From: Cedecea neteri
Lineage (GTDB): Bacteria; Pseudomonadota; Gammaproteobacteria; Enterobacterales; Enterobacteriaceae
DNA: 64,000 bases
Assembly (NCBI RefSeq): GCF_000758325.1
Contig: NZ_CP009459.1
Location: forward strand, 3,782,001-3,846,000
Direction: 5' to 3'
The notes below the pieces were generated by a model, which saw only the letters and a list, made by a program, of their open reading frames with translations, was not told the origin of the DNA and searched no databases. Positions 1 to 7,960 of this stretch are shown here, piece by piece. The position numbers and the translations under genes are program-made. Within the stretch, counting starts at the first letter, position 1. Each line of letters starts with the position of its first letter.

Positions 1-755
1 AGAACGTTTCGGCCACGCCATTATCCCAGCAGTTGCCACGTCGACTCATGCTCGTGGCCCGGTTGTCGGCCCGGCAGTAGCGCTTCCAGCCATCGCTGCC
101 GTAGTGGTGTCCCTGGTCGGAGTGCACGATAACCTATCTGTCGGATTTACTTTGCCAGACCGCCATTATCAGCGCATCAAACGCCAGTTAGCGTGAGAGA
201 GTGGTTTTCCTCGACCAGCCCACCACGTTACGGCCGAAGAGAACGGAAATCATTGCTGGATAAAACCAGCCCTGTCAGGTTCGGATATAGTTAATGTCGG
301 TAGCCCAGACCTGATTTTCCCGAACAACGGTAAAATGCCCCTGCACGCAACCTGGGGCAACTACTGAAGGTCGGCCAGCGATACGAGATGGTGCTTTATA
401 GCCGCGTACGCCTTTAATCCGGTTCAGTTGTAATGTACGGCTCACCCGTTTTTTACCGCAGGTTTCCCCTATTTCATTCAGGTCGGCACGAACCAGTCGC
501 TCCCCGTATACGCCTCTACTCAGTGAACAGGAGTCACGGATAAGAATCAGCAGACGCTGGTTATCTTTTATCACGTGCAGAGACCGGGCTATGTAGCCAT
601 GCGTATAACGCGGCCCGGACGACATTCAGTACTCGACACATCGTCAACAGACCCCATACGGTACGGTGTTCATTGTCAAAATGGCACTTTAGTCGTTCAC
701 CCTTACAAAGTACCTCACAACCTTTTTCAGAATATCCCGTTCTTCTTCGGTACAC
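1..755 (-). pseudogene. IS3-family transposase OrfB remnant
   Basis: The N-terminal part (561-755) has the typical OrfB start ending in MCRVLNVVRAALYAWL. After a frame change, 275-625 carries the helix-turn-helix region and the first catalytic Asp in VWATDINYIRT. The same frame continues past a TGA stop at 275-277 into QGWFYPAMISVLF, then past TAA and TAG stops, to the second catalytic Asp (VIVHSDQG) and the last Glu (GNCWDNGVAETF) at the window edge. All three DDE positions are therefore still visible, interrupted by at least three nonsense codons and one frameshift. It cannot make an active transposase. Confidence 0.8.
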
Positions 756-757
756 TT

Positions 758-960
758 CAGCTGCGACCGTATTTTCTGGATCTAGGTTTTGGCTTCGAGT
801 AAACCCCGGGCATCATGCTCGCAGTCACCTGGTTTGATAACACCTGGCCACTTAAAGAGGCTATGTGCAGAAACGATGAGTTGGTCAAATCTTTCGGCAA
901 TGTAATAACCGTGTTCCGGTGTTTAATGGACTGCGTCTTCCATAAATTCAGGAGTAAATC
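758..960 (-). pseudogene. IS3-family OrfA remnant
   Basis: Conceptual translation on the minus strand begins FTPEFMEDAVH, meets a stop, continues as TPEHGYYIAERFDQLIVSAHSLFKW, then LLEAKT-stop-IQKIRSQLKCTEEERDILKKVV. This matches the order of an IS3 OrfA: N-terminal helix-turn-helix followed by the leucine-zipper segment that leads into the OrfA/OrfB overlap. Two in-frame stops and a damaged start make it non-functional. Confidence 0.65.
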
Positions 961-1021
961 ATGGTGTGATCATATGCTCAAACTATAGGGCAAGATCGTC
1001 TACCAGGATGGGCTCAGTCCA

Positions 1022-1386
1022 ACTCACCTACTCTCGTCGACACTAATTGTGGGTAAGCTCAGCTTACATGTTCCCCATTAGTTCTTACACTTTTGATATA
1101 ATCAGAAAAATACACAAAATTTTAGAACTGTGGAATAAATCACGATATGGTTATTCTTATTTTGATGAGTATAAGGACTTTCATGGGGTATGACCACGCC
1201 GCCTCTTACTTATTTAGAGTACTCCCTCAGAAAATGTATAGTTAAATTAATGGGTTAGATTCCTTTCGAAAACCAATAACTCTCCAACACGCATCCACTA
1301 ACCTGCTACTATCCTTTTAATATAGAAAAGTAGTAGTATTGAAAGACATATGATGAGATGGCATTTTTTAGGGGAAGGGGAAGGAT
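1022..1386. other. AT-rich intergenic DNA between IS remnant and small membrane ORF
   Basis: About 365 bases without a convincing gene. Base composition is markedly AT-rich compared with the backbone to the right. An extended -10 element (TGATATAAT, 1094-1102, plus strand) could serve as a promoter for the small ORF at 1387, but no good -35 hexamer is paired with it and it lies almost 300 bases upstream. A purine-rich ribosome binding site (GGGGAAGG, about 1373-1383) directly precedes the ORF. Confidence 0.5.
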
Positions 1387-1659
1387 ATGAATAATTATAT
1401 TGTTTTCATTAAAGATAATGAGTCAAAAGTGCTCATGGCTGATCTTGTTACTCGTGAGTTGTCCAGAGATATGAAAGATAAGGGGTATACTAAATACCCA
1501 TATAAAATAGAAGCAGATAATGAAAAGGATGCCATTCAAAAGCTGAATAAACAAGGTCGCGACCATCTGAATGAGCTCTCCCAGTTTTCAGGTAGCATCT
1601 TTTTCTACTGTGCTGTCCTGGTCGTGGGTTTAGTGCTGGCATTTGTTTTTTATCGTTGA
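1387..1659 (+). CDS. Small one-helix membrane protein, candidate microcin immunity protein
   Basis: Encodes 90 residues. The first ~65 are charged and soluble-looking, with an EADNEKDAIQKLNKQ segment that is probably helical. Residues ~68-89 form a single hydrophobic transmembrane helix ending in a short FYR tail, so the bulk should face the cytoplasm. I recognise no family. It has a strong Shine-Dalgarno sequence and the same AT-rich composition as the exporter operon, and it lies tail-to-tail with the C39 ABC exporter. Class II microcin clusters normally carry a small membrane immunity protein, and this is the only candidate in the island; that assignment is inference from context. Alternative: an unrelated island gene. 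Confidence 0.6.
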   Translation: MNNYIVFIKDNESKVLMADLVTRELSRDMKDKGYTKYPYKIEADNEKDAIQKLNKQGRDHLNELSQFSGSIFFYCAVLVVGLVLAFVFYR

Positions 1660-1683
1660 ATAAATAAAATTATAGCGATGACC

Positions 1684-1726
1684 AAACCATGCACTGAATC
1701 TGTTTGACTGGTTGCAGGCATGGTTT
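1684..1726. terminator. Inverted repeat between convergent genes, possible terminator
   Basis: AAACCATGC (1684-1692) and GCATGGTTT (1718-1726) form a perfect 9-bp stem with a 25-base loop between the ends of the 90-aa ORF and the ABC exporter. The position suits a shared terminator, but the loop is long and no clear T-tract follows, so the call is tentative. Confidence 0.35.
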
Positions 1727-1758
1727 ATCCTCAGAATATCTCCGCTTTAATCATCGTT

Positions 1759-3876
1759 CTATGAAGGGGTATCAAATAAGTTCAGGGAAATGACTCTATC
1801 CGCCGATAAAATCGTGGTTTCTCTGTGTGCAATGATAACGCGAGTTATATTTAACATTTTGATTGCTTTGTTGACATAGTTTTCACTCTCACGATCCAGT
1901 GAGCTAGTGGCTTCATCCATGAATAAAATACCAGGTTTACGATAGAGAGCCCGAGCAATAAAAATGCGTTGTTTTTGTCCGCCCGACAGTCCTTCGCCAA
2001 GCTCACCAATCAATGTGTCGTATCCCATTGGCATTTTTGTTATGATCTCATGAATGTAGCTAGCTTTCGCACACTCAGTCATCCATATTTCATCTGCATT
2101 TTCATCAAACCCACAAATATTTTCCCGTATAGAGCCTGAGAATAATTTGTCATCCTGCATAACACACCCAATCATTTTATGATAATTATTTAGGCCCATT
2201 TGTGTTATATCTGTTCCATCTACAATTACGCTCCCTGTATCTGGTTTAAACAAACCACAGAGTACCCGCATCAGGGTCGTTTTCCCCGTACCTGAGGGAC
2301 CTGTAATGGCGACACTTTCCCCTGGTAAAATGTGAATTGAAAGTTTACTGAAAATTGGCGGGGACTGGCTGTCATAACGATAACTTAAATTGACTGTTTC
2401 GAGAGAGACTGGACGCATAGCAGGACCGACAGGACGATCTGGTTTTCTTGGCTCCTGTTCGTTTAACGCAATATCTGATATACGTTCATTATGCAAACTC
2501 ATCATACGAAGCTGTAGAAGGAAGTTTGTGAGTGAAGATACCCGACTTGCAAATTGTTCTCTGAATGCCCCGAAAGCGATGAACATGCCTATAGTCATCT
2601 GATTATCAATAACGAGGTTTGTACCCAGCCATAATATGACTATCTGGTCACAAGCCCCAATGAAGGCGTTTATCCCACCAAATAAGAGATCCATTTTGGT
2701 TACTTTTATTTCACTGTTTACGGTATCTATTTCCAGATTTAGCCATTGGCTTCCCCGACGCTCCCCCATACCCTGCATCTTTACCGTCGCGATACCGTAA
2801 AGCGTTTCCATAAAATATGATTTGGTTCTGGCATCCCGTACCAAGGCTTCTTCTGTTAGTTGTCGGTATGCCCTGTATGTCAAGAGTCTGACGAGGACAT
2901 ATGCCAAGGTAAATCCCAGAACAAACCAGGTTAGCCATCCGCCGTACAGTATCATCATTATCAACACACCGATGACCATGATACCATCCATTAATCCCCC
3001 TACAATGCTGCCTGTAAAGGTTTCCCGAAGCGTATTCAGCGAAGCAAATCTAGATTGTATATCCCCTAACTTACGCCGCTCAAAATAGCTAAGTGGTAGC
3101 TTGAGAAGATGGCTGAATAACCCTGATTGCCACTGGATATTGATTGACGTTGAGAGAACAAGCGAAGACCATGCTCGTATTATATTCACTGAGGTACGCA
3201 GCAATATAAACAATATGAGGCCAACACATATTAACGTAAGAAGACCATGATCTTTTGCGGGGATCGCGTGATCCATCACAAGTTGCGTTCCCACCGGCAT
3301 AACGAGGTTTATTGTTTCGATAACCAGTGACAAACAGAAAATTTTGGCTAGGGTGCTCTTAAGCCCGTAAATATTCCTCATCAGTGAACCAACGCTAATC
3401 CGTTGACTCACGCTCGTTGCTGTAAAACCACCTCCCGGCCAGAGTTCCAGCGCCACACCTGTAAAACTTTGTGACAGTTCGTTCAGACTGACTGAACGCC
3501 GCCCTTGCGCTGGATCGTGCAACACTGCATAGTTTCTGCTGACGCTAACCAGAACAACAAAATGGTTAAATTCCCAGTGTAATACACAGGGCATTTTGAG
3601 TGCATTAAGTTCATCCAGTTCTAACGACAAAGCACGCGTGGTTAGCCCCAGTTCGCTGGCCATATTAATCAGCCCGGAAAGGGTAGTCCCTCGTGCAGAT
3701 AAGTTAAACTGACGACGCAGGCTAATCAGATCAATATTTTTTCCATAGTGGCCGCAAATCATGGCCAAGCAGGCCATGCCGCACTCAGCGGACTCAGTCT
3801 GATGAACAAGCGGGACTGTGTGGCGAAGCTTTAAATCAAGCTGGTTGATCAGTTTTTTAACGGACAACTTATTCAT
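1759..3876 (-). CDS. C39-peptidase ABC exporter of microcin/bacteriocin (CvaB type)
   Basis: 705 residues, the usual length of peptidase-containing ABC transporters. Residues ~18-135 form a C39 cysteine peptidase with C32 (in [14 protein letters not shown]), H105 (HWEFNHF) and D121 (HDPAQG), the full catalytic triad that cuts after a double-glycine leader. A six-helix membrane domain follows (~160-430). The nucleotide-binding domain has Walker [10 protein letters not shown], signature LSGGQKQR, Walker [13 protein letters not shown] and the H-loop histidine in IIAHRET. The start overlaps the end of the adaptor gene by 8 bases, showing translational coupling. It should cleave and export the two GG-leader peptides of this locus through an adaptor and an outer-membrane TolC-type channel; no tolC homologue is present here, so the chromosomal TolC is the likely partner. 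Confidence 0.95.
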   Translation of the reverse strand: MNKLSVKKLINQLDLKLRHTVPLVHQTESAECGMACLAMICGHYGKNIDLISLRRQFNLSARGTTLSGLINMASELGLTTRALSLELDELNALKMPCVLHWEFNHFVVLVSVSRNYAVLHDPAQGRRSVSLNELSQSFTGVALELWPGGGFTATSVSQRISVGSLMRNIYGLKSTLAKIFCLSLVIETINLVMPVGTQLVMDHAIPAKDHGLLTLICVGLILFILLRTSVNIIRAWSSLVLSTSINIQWQSGLFSHLLKLPLSYFERRKLGDIQSRFASLNTLRETFTGSIVGGLMDGIMVIGVLIMMILYGGWLTWFVLGFTLAYVLVRLLTYRAYRQLTEEALVRDARTKSYFMETLYGIATVKMQGMGERRGSQWLNLEIDTVNSEIKVTKMDLLFGGINAFIGACDQIVILWLGTNLVIDNQMTIGMFIAFGAFREQFASRVSSLTNFLLQLRMMSLHNERISDIALNEQEPRKPDRPVGPAMRPVSLETVNLSYRYDSQSPPIFSKLSIHILPGESVAITGPSGTGKTTLMRVLCGLFKPDTGSVIVDGTDITQMGLNNYHKMIGCVMQDDKLFSGSIRENICGFDENADEIWMTECAKASYIHEIITKMPMGYDTLIGELGEGLSGGQKQRIFIARALYRKPGILFMDEATSSLDRESENYVNKAIKMLNITRVIIAHRETTILSADRVISLNLFDTPS

Positions 3877-5143
3877 TAACAGGTCCAGTTGCGCTGTATT
3901 TCATATCGTAAAAAGGGGATAACATCCATTGATATATTTTCCTGTTTTCAAGGAAAAGTGTACTTTCTGCTTTCATTCCATTTTCTAGACTCATATATTT
4001 TCCGTCATATAAGAGGCTTTGTTTTTCTGGTCTCACGACAATTTTATAAAAAGGTACCGACACTGACGGCGCAGCTTTCGGTGCACCTTGATAGGTCAAC
4101 ATTTCCTGTGGTGACGCAGGTGCCTTAGAGATAACTGAAACGGTACCTGCAAACTGACCAAATTTTTCTGCAGGAAAGGCTTCATAGCGAATATTGACTC
4201 TGTCGTTGACTGAGAGATAGGGGATAGCGTCATTAGGAACCCAAAGCACGAGCGAATAATGATCAATATGCTTGGGAATTATTTGAAATAAGCTGTCACC
4301 AACAGTAACCATCTGGCCAACCGTAACACTCAATGAATCAACACGCCCATCAGCAAGTGCTCTAATGACAATGGTCCCGCCAGCGTCGATACTAAGTAGT
4401 TCTTTTTGTAATTCGTAACGCTGTAACTCCATTTGATAAATTTGGTTATCGAAATTTGCAGCTTGAGTTTGGATCTGGCTTTCCAGAGCAGTAATCTGGA
4501 GTGAATTTTGTTCATTCTGTCCGGAAAGACCCAGAAGATTATTTTGCTGCTGATAATAAAGAGCTACCTGGTTAGTAAGCTGATCCTTGTTGATAAGTCC
4601 TTTAGTTTGATAACTTCTGTAATTTTCCATATTTTCTTTCATAATACGGAGTCCCTCACGGGCATGCAGAAGAATATCTGTTGAACGTGTCAACGCATCG
4701 GTATACTGTATTTTTTGCTTTACAAGCATATCGAGAGTTGATTTCTTACTGCTTTCAATTCGGTTTATAATCTGCGATATACGTTCAAGCTGCTTACCAA
4801 TATCGCTGCGCTGATTATCACTAACAACGCCACTGCGTGTACTTTTACTAACGTCAATCTGATAAATAGGTTCACCAGCGCTGATAATCTGTCCCTCCGT
4901 TACATATTGTTTAACTACTACCCCTTGAACACTTGAATAAACATGAGCCGCACGCGGATAGGTTGTAATTTCCCCTGTAACATTGACGCGTCGGGTATAG
5001 CTTCCTGTGATGACAAAAATCAGGAATGCAGCAATAAAGAAAAGGCACATTCCGGCTGTGACATAAAGTGGAACACCAGGAAGAAGCAATGCCCTGCCCT
5101 GCCATTTTCTTTTTCTATTTTCAATTGCTTCCTGACGGAACAT
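3869..5143 (-). CDS. HlyD/CvaA-family periplasmic adaptor of the peptide exporter
   Basis: 424 residues. A short cytoplasmic N-terminus ([15 protein letters not shown]) is followed by one transmembrane helix (~23-46). A biotinyl-lipoyl-like half follows ([19 protein letters not shown]), then a long alpha-helical hairpin rich in Gln, Leu and charged residues (~105-245), the second lipoyl half ([20 protein letters not shown]) and a beta-barrel C-terminus. This is the architecture of CvaA/HlyD membrane fusion proteins, which bridge the inner-membrane ABC exporter to the outer-membrane channel. It has an AAGGA ribosome binding site, lies 63 bases after the glycosyltransferase gene and overlaps the ABC exporter gene by 8 bases, so the set is one operon. 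Confidence 0.93.
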   Translation of the reverse strand: MFRQEAIENRKRKWQGRALLLPGVPLYVTAGMCLFFIAAFLIFVITGSYTRRVNVTGEITTYPRAAHVYSSVQGVVVKQYVTEGQIISAGEPIYQIDVSKSTRSGVVSDNQRSDIGKQLERISQIINRIESSKKSTLDMLVKQKIQYTDALTRSTDILLHAREGLRIMKENMENYRSYQTKGLINKDQLTNQVALYYQQQNNLLGLSGQNEQNSLQITALESQIQTQAANFDNQIYQMELQRYELQKELLSIDAGGTIVIRALADGRVDSLSVTVGQMVTVGDSLFQIIPKHIDHYSLVLWVPNDAIPYLSVNDRVNIRYEAFPAEKFGQFAGTVSVISKAPASPQEMLTYQGAPKAAPSVSVPFYKIVVRPEKQSLLYDGKYMSLENGMKAESTLFLENRKIYQWMLSPFYDMKYSATGPVNE

Positions 5144-5206
5144 AATTCACTCATCCTTAATGCACTCTGCGACAATATATTCATTGATGTTTTATTAGCA
5201 GTCGAT

Positions 5207-6478
5207 TCAATTTCTCCATGTAGATAGCATACCATCTGGAGTATCCAAATTGTGCTGATAGAAAGCTATTCCCATACATTCATCTTGCATATACTCTGCA
5301 ATAAATGGAGGGGTTATTGATGCGTCCAATTCAAAAATTGAGTACGCCAACCCTAATAAAACCTCAACAATTAATCCGGGCCCAGTAAGAACAGGGGTAA
5401 TACTAAATTTCTTGATAATTAATTCACTACGCCAATTTCGTATCCTTGACAGATAAACGTCGTTGCTTTCACTAGAGTTAAACTCGAATATGCAATTATT
5501 CTTTTCCAGGAAAATATATCGTTTTCTCATAACACGTAGAATTATTCGAATGGCTTTAGAGCCTTCATGTGAACAAATAACATTATTAAAATATATTCCT
5601 TTAAGTCTTTTTAGCGAACCAAGCGACAAAATATTTTTAGGAACAACAATTTTTCCAAGAGGAGTGATCTGTTGAGAGGAAAATTCAGAAATATCGGTTT
5701 CGATAAGCTCAATAATCTCTTTATATTTATTTTCTTTATTTTTTTGAAAAACACTGTAGCTCACCATCTCATTTGAAGCTATCTCAAGTGCTTTGATTTT
5801 ATTTATAATGGCCTGTGTTTTTGATAGCAGCAGGAAATCATCTTCACCAATATTGTTTTCTTTCAAGTATCGATTTGTTCTGTGGAAAATATGATCTGTG
5901 TATGGAAGAGTGTCAACATCAACATAAATGCCACCGTGCTTATAAATTATTAATAACCTCACTATATCACTGGCGCTGGCCAGATTGCCTCTAAGAATAA
6001 TTTCATAACAATAATATTTAAAGAAGTCATCAAATCCGTGATCAAAAAGTGGCATGATGTTTCTAGTTATTATATCACTCTCATGAAACCACGTGGTTAA
6101 TTTCAACTTTGTATCTGGATAAGGAATGCATTTTTCATTCAAAAAACTCACAATTAACTCATCAAAACTAAACCCATGCTTTAATTTCGCAAAGAAATAT
6201 TCAAAAGCTTCGTTTTTTATTGTTTTTTCAACTTCATCCATATTTTTAAAATCAACTTTTAAAGCATAATCATGGATGGCCTTGTGAAACATATTTATTA
6301 AAAAAGAATTTTCATGATGCCAGATACAAATTTCCTTATCACAATTGGCATTTTTCCATATATTAATATAGTCGGTATTAACCAGATTAAGGTCTCCTAT
6401 CCATACAAAATGTAAAACATCAGGAACCGCTATTTTTTCTTTATACGATAGATTAACTTCAGATAATTTTTTTTTCAT
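5207..6478 (-). CDS. TcdA/TcdB-like DXD glycosyltransferase, probable peptide modifier
   Basis: 423 residues from the chosen ATG. The N-terminal VPDVLHFVWIGD motif and the core ASDIVRLLIIYKHGGIYVDVDTLP are hallmarks of the GT-A glycosyltransferases with a sugar-binding DXD motif found in clostridial glucosylating toxins (GT44) and relatives. The DXD aspartates are residues 187 and 189. A late LTGPGL motif also fits these enzymes. They transfer sugar from a nucleotide-sugar to Ser/Thr or Tyr of a protein. The open frame extends 22 codons upstream to a GTG at 6544, but that GTG sits inside a perfect hairpin; the ATG at 6478 has a GGA-type ribosome site and places the conserved VPDVLHFVW motif at residues 18-26. 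Being between a Ser/Gly-rich GG-leader peptide and its exporter, it probably O-glycosylates the peptide. This is inference. Base use is strongly AT-rich. Confidence 0.85.
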   Translation of the reverse strand: MKKKLSEVNLSYKEKIAVPDVLHFVWIGDLNLVNTDYINIWKNANCDKEICIWHHENSFLINMFHKAIHDYALKVDFKNMDEVEKTIKNEAFEYFFAKLKHGFSFDELIVSFLNEKCIPYPDTKLKLTTWFHESDIITRNIMPLFDHGFDDFFKYYCYEIILRGNLASASDIVRLLIIYKHGGIYVDVDTLPYTDHIFHRTNRYLKENNIGEDDFLLLSKTQAIINKIKALEIASNEMVSYSVFQKNKENKYKEIIELIETDISEFSSQQITPLGKIVVPKNILSLGSLKRLKGIYFNNVICSHEGSKAIRIILRVMRKRYIFLEKNNCIFEFNSSESNDVYLSRIRNWRSELIIKKFSITPVLTGPGLIVEVLLGLAYSIFELDASITPPFIAEYMQDECMGIAFYQHNLDTPDGMLSTWRN

Positions 6479-6536
6479 TTCACATGCATTCCATGATATG
6501 AAATAAGATAGTTGATAATTTTGTATTTTTATACTT

Positions 6537-6565
6537 AGAGGCACAGCTATTTCGTCTGTGCCTCT
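6537..6565. repeat. Perfect 10-bp hairpin between peptide gene and glycosyltransferase
   Basis: AGAGGCACAG (6537-6546) pairs perfectly with CTGTGCCTCT (6556-6565), leaving a 9-base loop. It starts 8 bases after the peptide stop codon on the minus strand and covers the alternative GTG start of the glycosyltransferase. No U-tract follows in either direction, so it is more likely a partial terminator or an RNA-stability/processing structure that sets a high peptide-to-enzyme ratio than a full terminator. Confidence 0.6.
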
Positions 6566-6572
6566 ATGTCAT

Positions 6573-6839
6573 TTAGCGATCAGTACCTGTACGGGGTCTA
6601 CCATCAGACTTATAGCCTGTTGAGCCTATTCCATTAGTACCTCCAAAGAAGCCATTTGCGCCAGCGCCGCTACCATATGGGCTGTTGTGATATGCAGAGA
6701 CCGCTCTGTCCAGAGAAGAAGTTCCGTTATTCCCTCCAGAACGAGAACCGCCATTATCTGCTGACCTATGCCCACTTCCATCTTTGTCAGCCCAGCCACC
6801 TGAGACAATATCACACTGGGTGCTTAATATTTCTTTCAT
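6573..6839 (-). CDS. Double-glycine-leader Gly/Ser-rich microcin-like precursor 1
   Basis: 88 residues, with AAGGAG ribosome binding site at 6847-6852. The leader MKEILSTQCDIVSGG has the class II microcin/bacteriocin layout: charged start, a hydrophobic residue at -4 (V) and Gly-Gly at -2/-1, the cut site of C39 peptidases. Cleavage leaves a 73-residue core beginning WADKDGSG and ending RPRTGTDR. The core has 18 Gly, 11 Ser and 5 Thr, no Cys and few hydrophobic residues, so no lanthionine or disulfide. The Ser/Thr hydroxyls are natural targets for the adjacent glycosyltransferase. First gene of the operon that continues with the glycosyltransferase, adaptor and exporter. The C-terminus is not the serine-rich siderophore-carrying tail of class IIb microcins. 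Confidence 0.85.
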   Translation of the reverse strand: MKEILSTQCDIVSGGWADKDGSGHRSADNGGSRSGGNNGTSSLDRAVSAYHNSPYGSGAGANGFFGGTNGIGSTGYKSDGRPRTGTDR

Positions 6840-7497
6840 TCGTTTTCTCCTTAAAAGTTATGACCCACTTTATCCAACTACTCACTTTATACACTATCAT
6901 TTGTTGAGATGTAAAAAAAAGTAAATTTTTTATTAATGATAATTACTCCACTCAAATACCTCTTGCGCCATTGCCCTACAATAGCCTTTCCGTTGGTTGC
7001 CAGTGTAGTTAATGCACTTAATTTCGAGCATTAACGTCACATGGCAGTCGGGCTGCGCCTTAGGCCACCTGAGAGCATCAGCAGTAGTGGAAAATCAAAA
7101 ACTATAAGGGTAACGAAACTGAAGAGAAAACAAAAACAGCAACTCTGACATTCTGTGCAATGTCTTTGCAGCACTGTTCTTTTCAATCCCCAAACCACCC
7201 GCAAAAGAAAGACAGGAGCGTCTAACCCTCCCCCCTTCTACTGAAGATGCAATATTCCACACCATCTCAAATTATCGATATTACATGCTGCAATTTTAAA
7301 AAAAATAATCGAAAATTATTTTTATTTTTTAACTAACCATATCTACCTTTAGTGAATTTCATAAAAACGTCGAAAAACAAAACAATGTGCTTAGCGTCAC
7401 ATTTAAAATATTTTCACAGCATAAATGGTGCTATGTAATGTAATTTGCAAAGTGCTCGCGAGTTTTTAGGACCGATACTTTTTAAAGGAGATTTTGA
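6840..7497. other. Divergent control region between the two peptide genes
   Basis: 658 bases with no supported gene. It must hold the two outward-facing promoters. Near the minus-strand gene there is a Fur-like AATGATAAT core (see separate entry). Near the plus-strand gene there are long A/T runs, including an AT-only hairpin with arms at 7301-7309 and 7315-7323, which may be bent DNA or a silencing target, and an AAAGGAG ribosome binding site at 7484-7490. The middle (about 6960-7260) is less AT-rich and contains only a 31-codon open frame without a ribosome site; I see nothing recognisable in it. Confidence 0.55.
6932..6950. promoter_or_regulatory. Possible Fur box upstream of peptide gene 1
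   Basis: The sequence ATTAATGATAATTACTCCA matches 12 of 19 positions of the Fur consensus, with an unbroken AATGATAAT core, about 92 bases upstream of the precursor start. Several known class II microcin genes are iron-regulated through Fur, which makes the site plausible, but the right half is poor. Confidence 0.3.
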
Positions 7498-7764
7498 ATG
7501 AAAGAAATTTTGAGCTACCAAATGGATGCAGTGTCAGGCGGATGGAATGATCGAGATGGAAGCGGAAAAAGATCGTCAAGTAATGGCGGTTCAGGTAGCA
7601 ATTCAAACGGAAACGGAGGAGGTCGGGATATACAGAGCGCTGCATATAATCTGTCGAACGAAGGAAGTGGTAGTGGGGCCTATGGATTTGGAAATTCAGG
7701 CTCAACCTCAGATTCGTCTCGATATGGTGGTAGCCGAGGTCGCACATCTGCTGACGGCCGCTAA
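7498..7764 (+). CDS. Double-glycine-leader Gly/Ser-rich microcin-like precursor 2
   Basis: 88 residues, paralogue of precursor 1 and exactly the same length. The leader MKEILSYQMDAVSGG is followed by a 73-residue core from WNDRDGSG to RTSADGR. The cores align without gaps: shared positions include W1, D3, D5-G8, R10-S11, N14-S17, S19, D29, Y35, S38, G41-G43, G45-A46, G48-F49, S58, Y61 and R73. This core has 19 Gly and 18 Ser, about half of all residues, plus 2 Thr and no Cys. It has a strong AAAGGAG ribosome site 7 bases upstream. It is transcribed away from the operon and so must use the same exporter and probably the same glycosyltransferase in trans. It may be the partner of a two-peptide activity or an independent microcin. 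Confidence 0.85.
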   Translation: MKEILSYQMDAVSGGWNDRDGSGKRSSSNGGSGSNSNGNGGGRDIQSAAYNLSNEGSGSGAYGFGNSGSTSDSSRYGGSRGRTSADGR

Positions 7765-7830
7765 TACCTTGATGAACAAGAAACTAATCTTGCTCGTCTG
7801 CGCTAGAAATTGTAATTAAAATTTTGTCAT

Positions 7831-7872
7831 TGCCTGTTTTTGTTATGTACCTCCTGACTACAAAAACAGGCA
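7831..7872 (+). terminator. Perfect 13-bp inverted repeat after peptide gene 2
   Basis: TGCCTGTTTTTGT (7831-7843) and ACAAAAACAGGCA (7860-7872) form a perfect 13-bp stem with a 16-base loop, 67 bases after the peptide stop codon. It probably ends the precursor 2 transcript. A T-tract does not follow the second arm, so an alternative role (mobile-element end, RNA stability) stays open. Confidence 0.5.
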
Positions 7873-7960
7873 AATTATGGGTGGCAAGAAACTCAGCGCC
7901 CTCGTGGAAGCTCTCATCAAAGGTCTTAAAACTGAGGCGACTCCAATAGATTTTCTGTTT

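Larger units (their letters stand above)
1..1021 (-). mobile_element. Decayed IS3-family insertion sequence, cut by window edge
   Basis: Minus-strand reading gives the two-ORF layout of an IS3-family element: an OrfA-like helix-turn-helix protein (about 758-960) followed by an OrfB-like DDE transposase (about 755 to beyond base 1). Both carry several in-frame stops, so the element is dead. A possible terminal repeat is seen at 1010-1021, where the minus strand reads TGGACTGAGCCC, of the TGG...CCC type common at IS3-family ends; this outer boundary is uncertain. The other end lies outside the window. It borders the AT-rich microcin-like island and may have taken part in its arrival. Confidence 0.75.

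Noticed and set aside
5207-6544. Longer GTG-initiated glycosyltransferase
   Set aside because: The GTG is within a perfect hairpin and the extra 22 residues precede the conserved core; the ATG at 6478 is better placed. Not fully excluded.
7010-7105. 31-codon open frame in the divergent control region
   Set aside because: No ribosome binding site, no hydrophobic or leader features, and length expected by chance.
7301-7323. AT-only hairpin upstream of peptide gene 2 as a terminator
   Set aside because: Contains no GC pairs and no gene ends there; more likely AT-rich promoter-region DNA.
6573-7764. Class IIb siderophore-microcin interpretation
   Set aside because: No IroB-like C-glucosyltransferase, esterase or MceIJ-like linker genes are present, and the peptide C-termini (RPRTGTDR, RTSADGR) lack the serine-rich siderophore-bearing tail.
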